Shown here piece by piece: positions 6,847 through 16,600 of a DNA stretch of 34,675 nucleotides. Source of the stretch: Hyphomonas sp. (GTDB lineage Bacteria; Pseudomonadota; Alphaproteobacteria; Caulobacterales; Hyphomonadaceae); the NCBI GenBank assembly GCA_002700305.1, contig PACZ01000014.1, forward strand, positions 1 to 34,675, written 5' to 3'. The translations under genes and the position numbers were made by a program. The notes under the pieces were generated by a model. The model made no database searches. It was not told the DNA's origin and saw nothing but the letters and a program-made list of their open reading frames with translations. Every line of letters starts with the position of its first letter. Within the stretch, counting starts at the first letter, position 1.

Positions 6847-8693
6847 CAGAAGGCCTGCCCGATGGAGATATAGACCTGAACCGGATCGTCGCCCTCGCGC
6901 GGACTGATCGGCGTGGCGATGTCCAGCCGGATCGGCCCGAAGCCCGGATAATAGCGCACGCCGAGGCCGGCCGCGGTGCGCAGGTCGCCAAAGACGGCGC
7001 CGAAATCCGTGGACGCTGCGCCGGTATCGACAAAGGCGGCATAGCCCCAGCGTTTGGATTTGCGCCAGCGCAGCTCGAAGGAAGCATCGAACAGGGCTTC
7101 GCCGCCGACATAATCGCCATCTGCGTTCTGCGGCGACAGGGACTGGTAGGCATAGCCGCGCACGGTGCCGCCGCCGCCTGCGAAGAACAGGCGGTCTGCC
7201 GGCACATCCGTGTCGCCAAGGAAGCCGCCGGCTTCGACACGTGCCGCGGCGATCAGGCTGTCCGTGAGCGAATGGTAGGTCGCCGCATTGGTCAGGTAGC
7301 GCGTGTAGACGGCGTTGACCGTCCCGCTCGAGACACTGGGTTCGAGGGTGAGGAACAGGCGGTTGCCGTCCTGCGGGTCCAGCCTGTTCTTCACCGTGTC
7401 ATAGGTGCCGCTGAGCGGCACGAAGAAGGTCACCTGGTCGATCGGGTCGGACGGACCGGAGCGCGTCAGCTCATACTCGACCGTCCGGGTCACATCGACG
7501 AAGGCGCCGGCCGAGATGGTGAAGTTCTTGTTGAAGGGCTGGGACAGGGTGGCGCCGGTTTTGAAACCGGACAGGTCATAGGCGTCCGTTTCCTGCTGGC
7601 GGACCCCGGTTTCCAGATCCAGCGTCCGGCCATAGCGGCCGATATTCGGCAGTTCGTAACTGACGGTCAGGTCGCGGCTGAGATTGGCGACGGCGCCATC
7701 GACGCGCAATGTGTCGCCGCGGCCAGTCAGGTTGCGCCGCTCCCAGAAGGCGTCCACGCCTGCGCCCTCTGTCGTGGAGAGGGAGGCGCCGATCCCGATG
7801 GAGCGGGGTTTTGCTTCCGCCAGTTTCAGTTCCACCGGATAGGTGCCGTCGGCATCGGGTGCCTCGGCGATCTCGATGCCGATGCCGTCATACAGGCTGG
7901 ACGAACGAAGACGGGTTCTCAGTGTCCGGATCTTTTCAGGCGTGTAATAGTCGCCGGGTTTCCAGCTTCGCATGACACGGACGGCGCGCGGGCGCACACT
8001 GGTTTCGTCCGGCAGGACCAGCTCGCCGAGTTTGACGCGCGGACCGGGGGTCAGCTTGTAGGTGACCTCCACCGTCGCGTCCTGCCGCGAGGCCAGCACG
8101 TCGATGTCTGCGCTTTCGGCAAAGGCATAGCCGGCATCCCTGAGATGGTTCAGCAGCACCTTGTCCATCCGCTCGATGGAGCTTGTGTGCGCCGGGCCGC
8201 CGATCAGCAGGCCTTTCTGCGCCTTGTCGAGTTCCGCGCGGGTCTTGTCGTCCACCTCGCCATCATAGTCGACCGAGACCGAGGCGATGCGGAACCGCTT
8301 GCCGGGGATGACGTCGATGCGGGGTGTGGTGGCCGCACTGTCGATCCGCCGGGGAATGGCGCTGGCGGCGAGATAGCCCTCGGAGGCGAGGAATTCCTCG
8401 ACGGTTCCGGCGGCGCTGTCTGCCCGGCGGCGGGCTTCCAGCAGGGAGGCGGGTGGCGTCTTGTAGGTCTGCAGAACGGCTTTGGTGCGGTCGGCGAGAT
8501 GGTCCGGCAGGCCGTCCATGGAGGCGGCGGCATACTGGGGGCCGGTTACGCCATTGCCGCTCGCGTTTCCGCCCAGAAGCGCGCATGCCGAAAGGGTGCC
8601 CGCCAGCGCGAGGCTGGCAGCACGACGGGCAAGGCCCGAACCCGTCTGGCGGGGGCGAGAAGGCATGTGTCGGCCGGCCATTGATTTAACCAT
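6846..8693 (-). CDS. tamA: TamA/BamA-family outer-membrane assembly protein
   Basis: About 615 residues. After the N-terminal leader come POTRA-like repeats (for example RIDVIPGKRFRIASVSVDYD and TYKLTPGPRVKLGELVLPDE), then an Omp85/D15 surface-antigen barrel with FFAGGGGTVRGYAYQSL and a C-terminal strand VQVYISIGQAF ending in the terminal Phe that the Bam machinery recognises. With the coupled tamB it should form the Tam complex spanning the envelope. Oddly, the leader contains a lipobox-like LSAC rather than a plain signal peptidase I site, so the mature N-terminus may be lipidated. The start is uncertain: ATG at 8693, 8681 and 8666 all lack good Shine-Dalgarno sequences. The gene diverges from the antiporter gene. 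Confidence 0.9.
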   Translation of the reverse strand: MVKSMAGRHMPSRPRQTGSGLARRAASLALAGTLSACALLGGNASGNGVTGPQYAAASMDGLPDHLADRTKAVLQTYKTPPASLLEARRRADSAAGTVEEFLASEGYLAASAIPRRIDSAATTPRIDVIPGKRFRIASVSVDYDGEVDDKTRAELDKAQKGLLIGGPAHTSSIERMDKVLLNHLRDAGYAFAESADIDVLASRQDATVEVTYKLTPGPRVKLGELVLPDETSVRPRAVRVMRSWKPGDYYTPEKIRTLRTRLRSSSLYDGIGIEIAEAPDADGTYPVELKLAEAKPRSIGIGASLSTTEGAGVDAFWERRNLTGRGDTLRVDGAVANLSRDLTVSYELPNIGRYGRTLDLETGVRQQETDAYDLSGFKTGATLSQPFNKNFTISAGAFVDVTRTVEYELTRSGPSDPIDQVTFFVPLSGTYDTVKNRLDPQDGNRLFLTLEPSVSSGTVNAVYTRYLTNAATYHSLTDSLIAAARVEAGGFLGDTDVPADRLFFAGGGGTVRGYAYQSLSPQNADGDYVGGEALFDASFELRWRKSKRWGYAAFVDTGAASTDFGAVFGDLRTAAGLGVRYYPGFGPIRLDIATPISPREGDDPVQVYISIGQAF

Positions 8694-8709
8694 GCGAGTT
8701 CTGGACCAA

Positions 8710-8730
8710 ATTCATCGGTATTTCATGAAT
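8710..8730. promoter_or_regulatory. Inverted repeat in the tamA/antiporter divergent region
   Basis: ATTCAT (8710-8715) and ATGAAT (8725-8730) are separated by 9 nt in the 169-nt divergent intergenic region. It could be an operator for tamA; no convincing -35/-10 pair could be fixed. Confidence 0.25.
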
Positions 8731-8862
8731 ATGGGAGCTTAGATTGCCTGAATCTCACATGAATTGCGGTAACTTCCTGTTAGTCCGCAGCTTGATGATA
8801 CGGAACCATTGTGCGGCTGTGCCTGTAAACTATGTTCAGCTGGTTTTCCGAAAGGCCCTTTG

Positions 8863-9882
8863 ATGGACTATCTTCTGGTGCTGGCGGGCCTCGGCCTCCT
8901 GATTTTTGGCGGTGAAGGGCTGGTGCGTGGCTCGGTCGCGGTCGCCCGAAAGCTGAACATTTCGGAGCTCGTGATCGGCCTGACCCTGGTGGGCTGCGGC
9001 ACCTCCATGCCGGAGCTTGTGACCAGCCTGCGCGCCATCGACACTGGCGCGGTGGGCATCTCCATCGGCAATGTCATGGGCTCGAACGTCGCCAACATCC
9101 TTCTGGTGCTGGGCGCCGCCGCGCTGGTAAAGCCGATCATGACCAATCCCGGCGCGCTGAAGCGGGACGCGGCGGTGGTCATCGTGGCGACCGCGGCGCT
9201 CTGCTGGCTGATCTGGCTGGACGCATTCACCCGGCTCAGCGGCTTCCTGCTGGTCACCGCGCTGATCCTCTACATCATCCTGTCGCTGGTGGCCGACCAG
9301 AAAGGCGGCACGCCCGAGGCCGAGATGCATGCCGGCGAGGGCGAGATCGTCGAGGCGCCTTACGGCATGGTGAAAGGCCTGCTGATCGCGCTCGCCGGGC
9401 TGGCGGGCATCGTGTTCGGCGCGCGTTTCATGGTCGACGGCGCTGTGGGCATTGCGCGTGACATCGGGGTCAGCGAGGCCGTGATCGGCATGTCCATCGT
9501 CGCCATCGGCACCAGCCTGCCGGAACTGGCGACGTCGCTGGCCGCCGCCCGCAGTGGCAAGTCAGATGTCGCGATGGGCAACATCATCGGCTCCAACATC
9601 TTCAACATTCTCGGCATCCTGGGCGTCACCGCGCTGATCCACCCGTTCAGCGTGATGCAGAACCATGCCGGGGATATCGCCGGCGAGGCCATGCAGACCG
9701 GCGGGCAGAGCATTGTCAGCTCCACCGATATCGGCGCGCTCGTCCTGTCGCTGTTCTTCCTTTTTCTGTTCGGAATGACCGGCAAGCGGATCGCGCGCTG
9801 GGAAGGGGGCCTTCTGCTCGCGGGCTACGTGCTTTACATGGGTCTCCTGTTCAACATCATTCCAGTTCCGGCGCTGCTCTAA
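8863..9882 (+). CDS. CaCA-family calcium/sodium (cation/proton) antiporter
   Basis: A 339-residue polytopic protein with the two-fold repeated alpha motifs of the Ca2+/cation antiporter superfamily. The first is [17 protein letters not shown] followed by [16 protein letters not shown]; the second is [17 protein letters not shown] followed by [16 protein letters not shown]. The conserved Glu residues in both PEL motifs are the ion-coordinating acids. About ten membrane segments are visible, with an acidic loop between the halves ([16 protein letters not shown]). It resembles YrbG-type bacterial exchangers; the exact ions cannot be told. The start at 8863 gives the membrane segment at the very N-terminus and has GAAAGG upstream; a longer frame from 8809 adds a Cys-rich leader without support. 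The queF start follows the stop after one base, so they are probably cotranscribed. Confidence 0.92.
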   Translation: MDYLLVLAGLGLLIFGGEGLVRGSVAVARKLNISELVIGLTLVGCGTSMPELVTSLRAIDTGAVGISIGNVMGSNVANILLVLGAAALVKPIMTNPGALKRDAAVVIVATAALCWLIWLDAFTRLSGFLLVTALILYIILSLVADQKGGTPEAEMHAGEGEIVEAPYGMVKGLLIALAGLAGIVFGARFMVDGAVGIARDIGVSEAVIGMSIVAIGTSLPELATSLAAARSGKSDVAMGNIIGSNIFNILGILGVTALIHPFSVMQNHAGDIAGEAMQTGGQSIVSSTDIGALVLSLFFLFLFGMTGKRIARWEGGLLLAGYVLYMGLLFNIIPVPALL

Positions 9883-9883
9883 A

Positions 9884-10351
9884 ATGTCTGACAATCCGAT
9901 CTACCAGAACCTCGGCCAGCTCGGCCAACAGACCGCCCAGCCGCAAAGCCCGGAAGAGGCGCAGCTGGAGCGCGTGCCGAACCCGCATGCCGGCACGCTC
10001 TACCTGACGCGTTTCGTGGCGCCGGAGTTCACCTCGCTCTGCCCGGTAACCGGCCAGCCGGATTTCGCGCACCTCGTGATCGATTATGCACCGGGCGAGT
10101 GGCTGGTGGAGTCCAAGAGCCTGAAGCTCTACCTCACCAGCTTCCGCAATCACGGCGCTTTCCACGAAGATTGCACGGTCTCCATCGGCAAGCGCATCTT
10201 CGACTTCACCGAGGCCAAATGGCTGCGCATCAGCGGCTACTGGTATCCGCGCGGCGGCATTCCGATCGATGTGTTCTGGCAGTCGGGCGAGGTGCCAGCC
10301 GGGCTCTATGTGCCGGACACGGGTGTCGCCTCCTACCGCGGGCGCGGCTAG
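9884..10351 (+). CDS. queF: NADPH-dependent 7-cyano-7-deazaguanine (preQ0) reductase, type I
   Basis: A 155-residue short-form QueF, which reduces preQ0 to preQ1 in queuosine tRNA-modification synthesis in the cytoplasm. The active-site Cys lies in [13 protein letters not shown], where it forms the thioimide with the nitrile. [16 protein letters not shown] is the QueF signature, including the NADPH-contact region, and FHEDC holds the conserved acid. The length matches the unimodular type, not the 280-residue bimodular type of E. coli. It follows the antiporter stop after one base. No other queuosine gene is in the window. The next gene is convergent, with its stop only 9 nt away. Confidence 0.95.
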   Translation: MSDNPIYQNLGQLGQQTAQPQSPEEAQLERVPNPHAGTLYLTRFVAPEFTSLCPVTGQPDFAHLVIDYAPGEWLVESKSLKLYLTSFRNHGAFHEDCTVSIGKRIFDFTEAKWLRISGYWYPRGGIPIDVFWQSGEVPAGLYVPDTGVASYRGRG

Positions 10352-10360
10352 AGCCCTGCC

Positions 10361-10981
10361 TCAGGAGATCGGGCAGCTCTGGTCGCTCTTCATTTCAAAT
10401 GGCTGAATGACGTTCTTCCGTCCACGATGGGATGGGAAGGACATGGAGCGCGTCAGGCAAATCGCTTCGCGTTCATATTCCGCTTTTGCCGGACCGGGCT
10501 GGCAGGTGGCGCTCAGCTGTGTCGGCTGGCCGTTATCGTCGATGTCGAACCGGACCTGGCAGCTTATGCTTTCGCCGCAGGGGATCGGGCCGGCTTTCGC
10601 GAGGATATCGGGCGCAAACTGGCCGAGGCAGGCCGATTTCTCCACCATCGGGGCGCCTTCCCGGCAGGTGAAAAGGCGGGCGGACTGCTCAATATCGTAA
10701 ATGTCTCCGGTCCTGAAATAGCGCTGCCGGTTGTCAGGGCTTTCAGCCAGCCAGCTGTTCAGCCGGGCTTCGAGACAGGCGTTCCGGCAGCTCACCGTGA
10801 GCGGGGAGTCCGGATCGGACTGAACCGATTCCCGTGACCGGCTGGGAGAGCAGTTTTCTATCAGATCGTAGATCTCGTCTTTCTCGGTGAACACACTCGG
10901 TCCGTCCTGAGCCTGCGCAGGCAGGCTATGCAGGAGAAGGCCGGCCCCGAGGACGGCGAGCAGGCGACGAGGGGCGCTCAT
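10361..10981 (-). CDS. Secreted Cys-rich protein with a TonB-C-like C-terminus
   Basis: A 206-residue protein with a clean signal peptide (LLAVLGAGLLLHSLPAQAQ, cleavage after AQA near residue 24). The mature part has ten cysteines, an even number consistent with five periplasmic disulfides. The C-terminal third (VRFDIDDNGQPTQLSATCQP, a helix-like EYEREAICLTRSMSF, then NVIQPFEM) follows the beta-alpha-beta plan of TonB C-terminal-like domains. That resemblance is my reading, without a profile search. The ATG overlaps the nitroreductase stop by 4 nt (ATGA), so the two are coupled. Function is unknown; the lack of a membrane anchor argues against a true TonB. Confidence 0.7.
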   Translation of the reverse strand: MSAPRRLLAVLGAGLLLHSLPAQAQDGPSVFTEKDEIYDLIENCSPSRSRESVQSDPDSPLTVSCRNACLEARLNSWLAESPDNRQRYFRTGDIYDIEQSARLFTCREGAPMVEKSACLGQFAPDILAKAGPIPCGESISCQVRFDIDDNGQPTQLSATCQPGPAKAEYEREAICLTRSMSFPSHRGRKNVIQPFEMKSDQSCPIS

Positions 10982-11601
10982 CCCTCCCAGCGGGTGATCT
11001 TTTCGGCCATGTCGGCGCGGGGGCGCTCAGGCGGATCGCAGGTCGCTGTTCCCAGATAAATGAACCCGGCGACGCGCTCGCCCTCTTCCAGGCCCAGCAG
11101 CTTGCCGGCGTCATCATCGAAAGCCGGCCATTCCGACAGCCAGTTGCCCGCCCAGCCGCTGGCATTGGCGGCCAGCAGCAAATTGTAGCAGACGGCGCCG
11201 GCGGAGAGTTCCTGCTCCCAGACCGGCGTGCGGCCGTCATTCACCGGCGAGGAAATCACGCAGACGACGACCGGCGCGCGAAGCAGCAGTTTGCGGGCGG
11301 TCTCGACTTCCGGTTCGGGATCGCCTCGTCCTGCGCGGATCCCGGCGAGGCCGTCGCCAAAACGGGCGCGGGCGTCGCCTTCGAACACCACAAAGCGCCA
11401 GGGGGCGAGCTTGCGATGGTCCGGCACGCGGGCTGCGACCTGCAGCAATTCATCCAGATCGTCCGGCGAAGGGCCAGGCGCGCCCATGAACTGCTTGTTC
11501 GCGGACCGGCGCAGCGCGAGCAGGGTACGGGCCTCTGCGCTGGGCCTTACGGCCAGCATGGGTTCACCGAGGGGCGGGGCGGGAGGAAACCTTTTCGTCA
11601 T
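10978..11601 (-). CDS. Nitroreductase-family FMN oxidoreductase (YdjA-like)
   Basis: A 207-residue protein with the nitroreductase fold. The N-terminal FMN-phosphate motif RRSANKQF is followed by ELLQVAARVPDHRKLAPWRFVVFEG, which packs on the isoalloxazine ring; later come LSAGAVCYNLLLAANASGWAGNWLSEW and a C-terminal GFIYLGT strand. Length and motif order match the compact YdjA group, whose members are FMN-binding dimers that reduce nitro compounds or quinones with NAD(P)H; the native substrate is unknown. The start at 11601 has AGGGAC on its strand with good spacing. It is divergent from the TetR-RND efflux operon, so the same inducing compounds might affect both, but no shared operator is evident. 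Confidence 0.88.
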   Translation of the reverse strand: MTKRFPPAPPLGEPMLAVRPSAEARTLLALRRSANKQFMGAPGPSPDDLDELLQVAARVPDHRKLAPWRFVVFEGDARARFGDGLAGIRAGRGDPEPEVETARKLLLRAPVVVCVISSPVNDGRTPVWEQELSAGAVCYNLLLAANASGWAGNWLSEWPAFDDDAGKLLGLEEGERVAGFIYLGTATCDPPERPRADMAEKITRWEG

Positions 11602-11657
11602 ACGCCGTCCCTACATTGAACTGTTCCGGGCGAAAAGCGGGCTTTCAGATTCTGTGC

Positions 11658-11686
11658 TTGCCGGGAGGGTGATGTCAGTCTATTTG
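11658..11686 (+). promoter_or_regulatory. Promoter of the TetR-RND efflux operon
   Basis: TTGCCG (11658-11663), a 17-nt spacer and TATTTG (11681-11686) form a good sigma70-type promoter whose -10 abuts the palindromic operator. Transcription would begin near 11692-11695, downstream of the alternative ATG at 11672, which favours the tetR start at 11729. Confidence 0.55.
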
Positions 11687-11701
11687 GTGAACAGTGTTCA
11701 C
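11687..11701. promoter_or_regulatory. TetR operator: perfect 15-bp palindrome
   Basis: GTGAACA-G-TGTTCAC is a perfect dyad with 7-bp arms. It overlaps the predicted +1 and lies 28 nt before the tetR start codon. Position and symmetry are what is expected for autorepression by the TetR protein encoded next. Confidence 0.7.
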
Positions 11702-11728
11702 TTTTCGAACGTTGATCATGGCGGCGGC

Positions 11729-12424
11729 ATGGATTCAGACTATCCTCTTGAGCAGACCCCGGCGACGCGGCGGCGCAACAAGGTGCGCGAGGCGATCCTC
11801 GCTGCGGCCGAGCGCATGTTCGCGAAAGAGGGCGAAAGCGGCCTGTCAATCCGGCGGCTGGCCGAGGAGATCGATTACTCCCCGTCGGCCATCTACAAAT
11901 ATTTCGGCTCGAAAGAGGAATTGCTGGAGGAGCTGAAGGACAGTTTCTTCGAGCGCCTGCTGGAGCAGGTCGACCGCGTCTCCGCCGCCAACCAGAATTT
12001 CCACGACCGGGCCCGGGCCTGCGTGACGACTTATGTCTCTACCGCCACCGCGCGGCCGCATCATTATGCGGCGGCGTTCTCGTCCGTGCCGACGCCTGAG
12101 GAAATGGCCGTGCGCCGGCATCTCAGCTGGGACGACTTCATCGCCACGCCCAAGGGGCAGGCGTTCAAGATCCTGGTCGACCTGGTGGAAGAAGGCCAGG
12201 CGCTCGGCGTGTTCGACCCGGCGCTGGAGCCGATCAAGGCGGCCAAATCCATCTGGGCATCCTCCCACGGTTTGGCTCTGTTGATGATCCACATGCCGAT
12301 CCTGCCGGACGTGCAGCCCTGTCCGACCCAAACCGATGGCGTCTTTGTCGCGTATCACGCAGATATCGTGATGCGCGGCCTCGCCGTGCCTGCTGACCCT
12401 CCGCACAAGAACGGAACACGCTGA
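11729..12424 (+). CDS. TetR/AcrR-family repressor of the RND efflux operon
   Basis: A 231-residue protein with the N-terminal TetR HTH at about residues 13-62: RRRNKVREAILAAAERMFAKEG, LSIRRLAEEIDYSPSAIYKY and FGSKEELLEELKD. The C-terminal two-thirds is the helical ligand-binding and dimerisation part, resembling the TetR_C_33 type, often linked to efflux pumps. The start at 11729 is chosen because the in-frame ATG at 11672 lies upstream of the predicted transcription start. Translation would then rely on a leader without a clear Shine-Dalgarno. The stop overlaps the adaptor gene start (TGATG), coupling regulator and pump. It is likely released from the 11687-11701 operator when pump substrates accumulate. 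Confidence 0.9.
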   Translation: MDSDYPLEQTPATRRRNKVREAILAAAERMFAKEGESGLSIRRLAEEIDYSPSAIYKYFGSKEELLEELKDSFFERLLEQVDRVSAANQNFHDRARACVTTYVSTATARPHHYAAAFSSVPTPEEMAVRRHLSWDDFIATPKGQAFKILVDLVEEGQALGVFDPALEPIKAAKSIWASSHGLALLMIHMPILPDVQPCPTQTDGVFVAYHADIVMRGLAVPADPPHKNGTR

Positions 12425-13605
12425 TGACGCACTCGCACCCTTATGAGGGGAATGAGGTCAGGGAGAAGAAACCAACGGTGCTGAAGGGGCTGGTTTTCCT
12501 GCTCCTGCTGATCGCGATCGGTGCCGGCCTCTTCTATGCCGCGACGCGCCTGCGCAGCGCGGAAGGGCCGAAAGTGGCGCATGACGCCCCGGCCCCGCTG
12601 ACCGTGGCCGTGGTTACGGTCGAGCGGACAGACGCTTTCGACCTCAAGGAAAGTTATACCGGCCTCGCCGAAGCGCGCCGCACCAGCATGCTGGGCTTTG
12701 CCTCCAGCGGGCGGATCGCCGAGATCCGGGCCGATGTCGGCGACAAGGTGAAGACCGGCGCCCTGCTGGCAAAGCTCGATACGCGCAGCCTGCAGGCACA
12801 GCTCGCCTCGGCCCGTGCGCAGGTGCAGGAAGCCCGCGCCTCGCATGATCTGGCGCTCAGCACCGTGCAGCGCCAGCGCCAGCTGAAACTGCAGGGCCAT
12901 GTCTCGCAGCAGCGCGTCGATGAGGCCGAAGCGCAGGCCAATACCGCGCTTGCCCGCGTCGAAGCCGCCAAGGCGCAGGCCGACACGCTCCGTGTCCAGA
13001 TAGACCTCGCCGCCATCACAGCGCCCTTCGATGGTGTGGTGACTCAGCGCCTGTCCGATGAAGGCGCCATCGCAGCGGCGGGCCAGCCGATCCTCGAACT
13101 GGTGGAGAAAAGCCATCTCGAAGCGCGCCTCGGCCTGCCGGCCGCCAGCGCGGCGCTGCTGGAGCCGGGCAAGGAATACAAGCTGGTCGCCGATACGGGC
13201 GAAGTGACGGCGCGCCTGCGCAATATCACCGGCGTGATCGATGCCAACCAGCGCACGGTTGGCGCCATCTTCGACATCGAGAACCCGGAGGCAATTGATG
13301 CGGGCGCCGTTGTGCGGCTGGCGCTGGACCGCAGCGTCGGCGAGGAAGGCTTCTGGGTGCCTGTGAAGGCGCTTTCGGCGGCTTCCCGCGGACTATGGAC
13401 CGTGTACGTCGCCGACCCTTCCGGCGGGGGCTGGAATGCCGTGCCGCGTCCGGTCGAAATGGTGCACAGCGATGGCGACCGCGCCTATGTGCGCGGGCCG
13501 ATCCAGCCGGGTGAACGGGTGATCGTCGACGGCCTGCAGCGCATTACGCCCGGCATGCCGGTGACGCCCCGCGAATCCCAGCGGGCAGACCTGTCTGACG
13601 ACTGA
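12424..13605 (+). CDS. RND efflux periplasmic adaptor (membrane fusion protein)
   Basis: A 393-residue HlyD/AcrA-type adaptor. One N-terminal membrane anchor lies at about residues 19-40 (LKGLVFLLLLIAIGAGLFYA), with no lipobox. The lipoyl half-motifs flank a coiled-coil hairpin: SSGRIAEIRADVGDKVKTGALLAKLDT before and DLAAITAPFDGVVTQRLSDEGAIAAAGQPI after, with an Ala/Gln/Arg-rich alpha-hairpin between (about residues 115-195). Beta-barrel and membrane-proximal domains follow. It bridges the RND pump to an outer-membrane channel; no TolC-like gene is in the window, so a channel encoded elsewhere is presumed. It is coupled to tetR by a one-base overlap and lies 6 nt before the pump gene. Confidence 0.93.
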   Translation: MTHSHPYEGNEVREKKPTVLKGLVFLLLLIAIGAGLFYAATRLRSAEGPKVAHDAPAPLTVAVVTVERTDAFDLKESYTGLAEARRTSMLGFASSGRIAEIRADVGDKVKTGALLAKLDTRSLQAQLASARAQVQEARASHDLALSTVQRQRQLKLQGHVSQQRVDEAEAQANTALARVEAAKAQADTLRVQIDLAAITAPFDGVVTQRLSDEGAIAAAGQPILELVEKSHLEARLGLPAASAALLEPGKEYKLVADTGEVTARLRNITGVIDANQRTVGAIFDIENPEAIDAGAVVRLALDRSVGEEGFWVPVKALSAASRGLWTVYVADPSGGGWNAVPRPVEMVHSDGDRAYVRGPIQPGERVIVDGLQRITPGMPVTPRESQRADLSDD

Positions 13606-13611
13606 CGGGCC

Positions 13612-16600
13612 ATGATCAAAGCGCTCAGTCTCTTCTACCGCCTGCCGCGCCTGACGGCGCTGGCGATGCTGATCATGATGATCGGTGGCCTGGGATCGAT
13701 GCTGACGCTGGGCCGTCAGGAAGACCCGACACTGGTCGAGCGCTATGGCAATGTGGTCGCCTTCCTACCGGGCGCCGATGCCGAGCGGATGGAGGCGCTG
13801 GTCACCGAGCCGCTGGAATCGGCGCTGATGGAATTGCCGGAAGTGAACGAGCTTCGCTCATCCTCCCGGGCCGGTGTGACCCAGATCTCGCTGGAAATCC
13901 GTGACGATCTCGGCGCCACCGAGGTCGATAATGCCTGGACGCTGGTCCGCCAGAAGGTAACCCAGGCGCAGGCGCAGTTCCCGCCTGGCGTCTCCGTGCC
14001 GGAAGTGACGCAGCAATATGTCGGCGCGGCCACGCTGGTGGTCGGCATCCGATGGGAGAGCGAGGCCGAGCCTCCGCTGGCCGTGATGCGCCGTCTCGCG
14101 CTGGACCTGCAGGACCGGTTCGAACGCCTTCCGGGCACGGAGCTGACCGAGACCTTTGGCCTGCCATCCGAAGAAGTGCGCGTGGTCATGGACCCGGACG
14201 CGCTGGCGGCGACGGGGCTCTCTTTCCGGCAAGCCGCGGCGGCACTCGCCGCAGCCGATTCCAAGGCCCCGGCCGGCCGGCTGAGGGCGGAGGGCGGCAA
14301 TGTCGGGTTCCAGATCGGCGGTGAGTTCGACTCCATCTCGCGCGTGCGGTCCGTGCCCATCATCCAGCGCGGCGATGGCACGGCGGTGCGCCTTGGCGAC
14401 ATTGCCGATGTCCGCAAGGGGCTGGCAGATCCGCCGGTGAACATGGCCTTCGAGAATGGCGCGCGGGCGATCCTGATCGGCGTCTATATCTCGCCCGGCC
14501 AGCGCGTCGACAAATGGGCCGACACGGCGCATGCCGTCGTTGAGGATTTCGCCCGCGACACGCCGCCGGACCTCTCGATCCGTACCATTTTCGACCAGAG
14601 CAAATACACCAATGCGCGCCTCAATGGCCTTGCGCAGAACCTGCTGATTTCGGCGCTGATCGTGTTCTGCGTCCTGTTCCTCACCATGGGCTGGCGCTCG
14701 GCCCTGGTGGTGGGGGCGGCGCTGCCGCTGACCGTGGCGCTGGTGCTGATCCTGTTCAAGGTGTTCGGCCATCCGCTGCACCAGATGTCGGTGACGGGAC
14801 TGGTCATTTCGCTCGGCCTGCTGATCGACAATGCCATCGTCGTGGTCGACGATTTCGACCAGTGGCGCGTGCGCGGGCTGAACCGGATGGACGCGATTGA
14901 GCGTAGCCTGAAACACCTTTTCGCGCCGCTTGGCGCCTCGACGCTGACCACGGCGCTGGCCTTCGCGCCAATTGCGATGCTGCCCGGCGGAGCGGGAGAG
15001 TTCATCGGCATGATCGGCCTGTCGGTCGTGTTTGCGATCTGCTCTTCCTTCCTCATTTCGATGACCGTGATCCCCGCCATGGCGGGCTGGTTTGACCGGA
15101 CGCGCGGCTGGGAACGCGGCGAGGCAACCCGTCCGCGCCGCTGGTGGCGGGACGGCATCACCATCGACTTTATCTCGGACGGATACCGCGCGACGGTGGA
15201 GGCCGTGCTGCGCTTCCCGCCGCTGGGCATCGTGCTGGGCATTGCCCCGGCGATCCTTGGCTTCTGGCTGGCTGGCCAGCTGCCCAACCAGTTCTTCCCC
15301 CAGACCGAGCGGGACCAGTTCCAGCTGACCCTGGAACTGCCGCCTGAAGCGAGCCTCGCCGACACCGAGGCGGCAACCCGCCGGGCGACCGAACTGATCC
15401 GGTCCATCGAAGGCGTGAAGGATGTGACCTGGGTGCTGGGGGAGCCGGCCCCGCGGGTCTATTACAACGCCATCAACAATACGCGCGGCGTGGAGGGGCT
15501 GGCCTCCGGCTGGGTACAGCTGGACAACAATCTCCGTACACGCCAGACCGTCGCCGACGTGCAGCGCATGGTGCGGGCAGAGTTCCCGTCCGCGCGCTTC
15601 CTGGCGCTGCCTTATGAGCAGGGGCCGCCCGCCGATGCGCCGGTGGAGTTCCGCATTCTCGGCGATGATTTTGAGGTACTGAACCGGCTCGGCAACGAGA
15701 CGCGCGCTGTGCTCGCCCAGACACCGGGCGTGACCTATACGGTGGCCTCGCTGCAACTCGGCGCGCCGACCATGAAGCTCGATGCCGACGAGACCGCAGC
15801 AGCCCTGACGGGCGAGCGGCTGACCGATCTTGCCGCGGACCTCAACGCCGAGCTGGAAGGCGTGCAGGCAGGCTCCGTGCTGGAAGGCACCGAGGAGCTG
15901 CCCGTCATGGTGATCGCGCCGGACAGCCGCCGGCGGGAACTGTCGAACCTCCGATCGGCGACCGTCGGTTCCGGGTCCGGCGGCACGCCCCTGTCTGCGC
16001 TGGGCCAGCTGTCGCTCAATCCGGAGACAGCAGTGATCACGCGCTGGGACGGCCAGCGGATGAACCAGATCCTCGCCTATCTGGAGCCCTACACGATCCC
16101 GGCGCCCGTGTTGGCCGACTACCAGGCCCGCCTCGACGCGGCGGGCTTCACCGTGCCGGCTGGCTACAGCATCGTGATCGGCGGGGAGGCGGAGAATTCG
16201 GCGGAGGCGGTGACCGACCTTGCCAGCGTCGGCGTGCCGCTGATCCTGGTCATGGCCGGGGCGATCATGCTGGTGTTCAACTCCTTCCGCATGATGGTGC
16301 TGATCCTGTCGACGGGCTTCCTGTCCATCGGCCTCGCCTTCTTCGGTGTGTGGCTGTTCAACCTGCCCATGGGCTTCAATGCGATTGTCGGCAGCCTCGG
16401 CCTGCTGGGGATTTCCATCAATGCCTCGATCGTGGTGCTGAGCCTGCTGAAGGCCGATCCGTGGGCGATGGCCGACGATGTGATCCGCCAGCGCGAGATC
16501 GTCGTGGATGCCACGCGCCATATCGTGGCGACGACGTTGACCACGATGGGCGGCTTCATTCCGATCCTGTTGTCGGGGGATAATTTCTGGCTGCCGCTGG

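Noticed and set aside
7272..8684. 470-codon plus-strand frame opposite tamA
   Set aside because: Shadow; the composition lacks any motif, and tamA is unambiguous.
11672..11728. Earlier TetR start at 11672
   Set aside because: It lies between the predicted -35 and -10, and translation from it would run through the operator.
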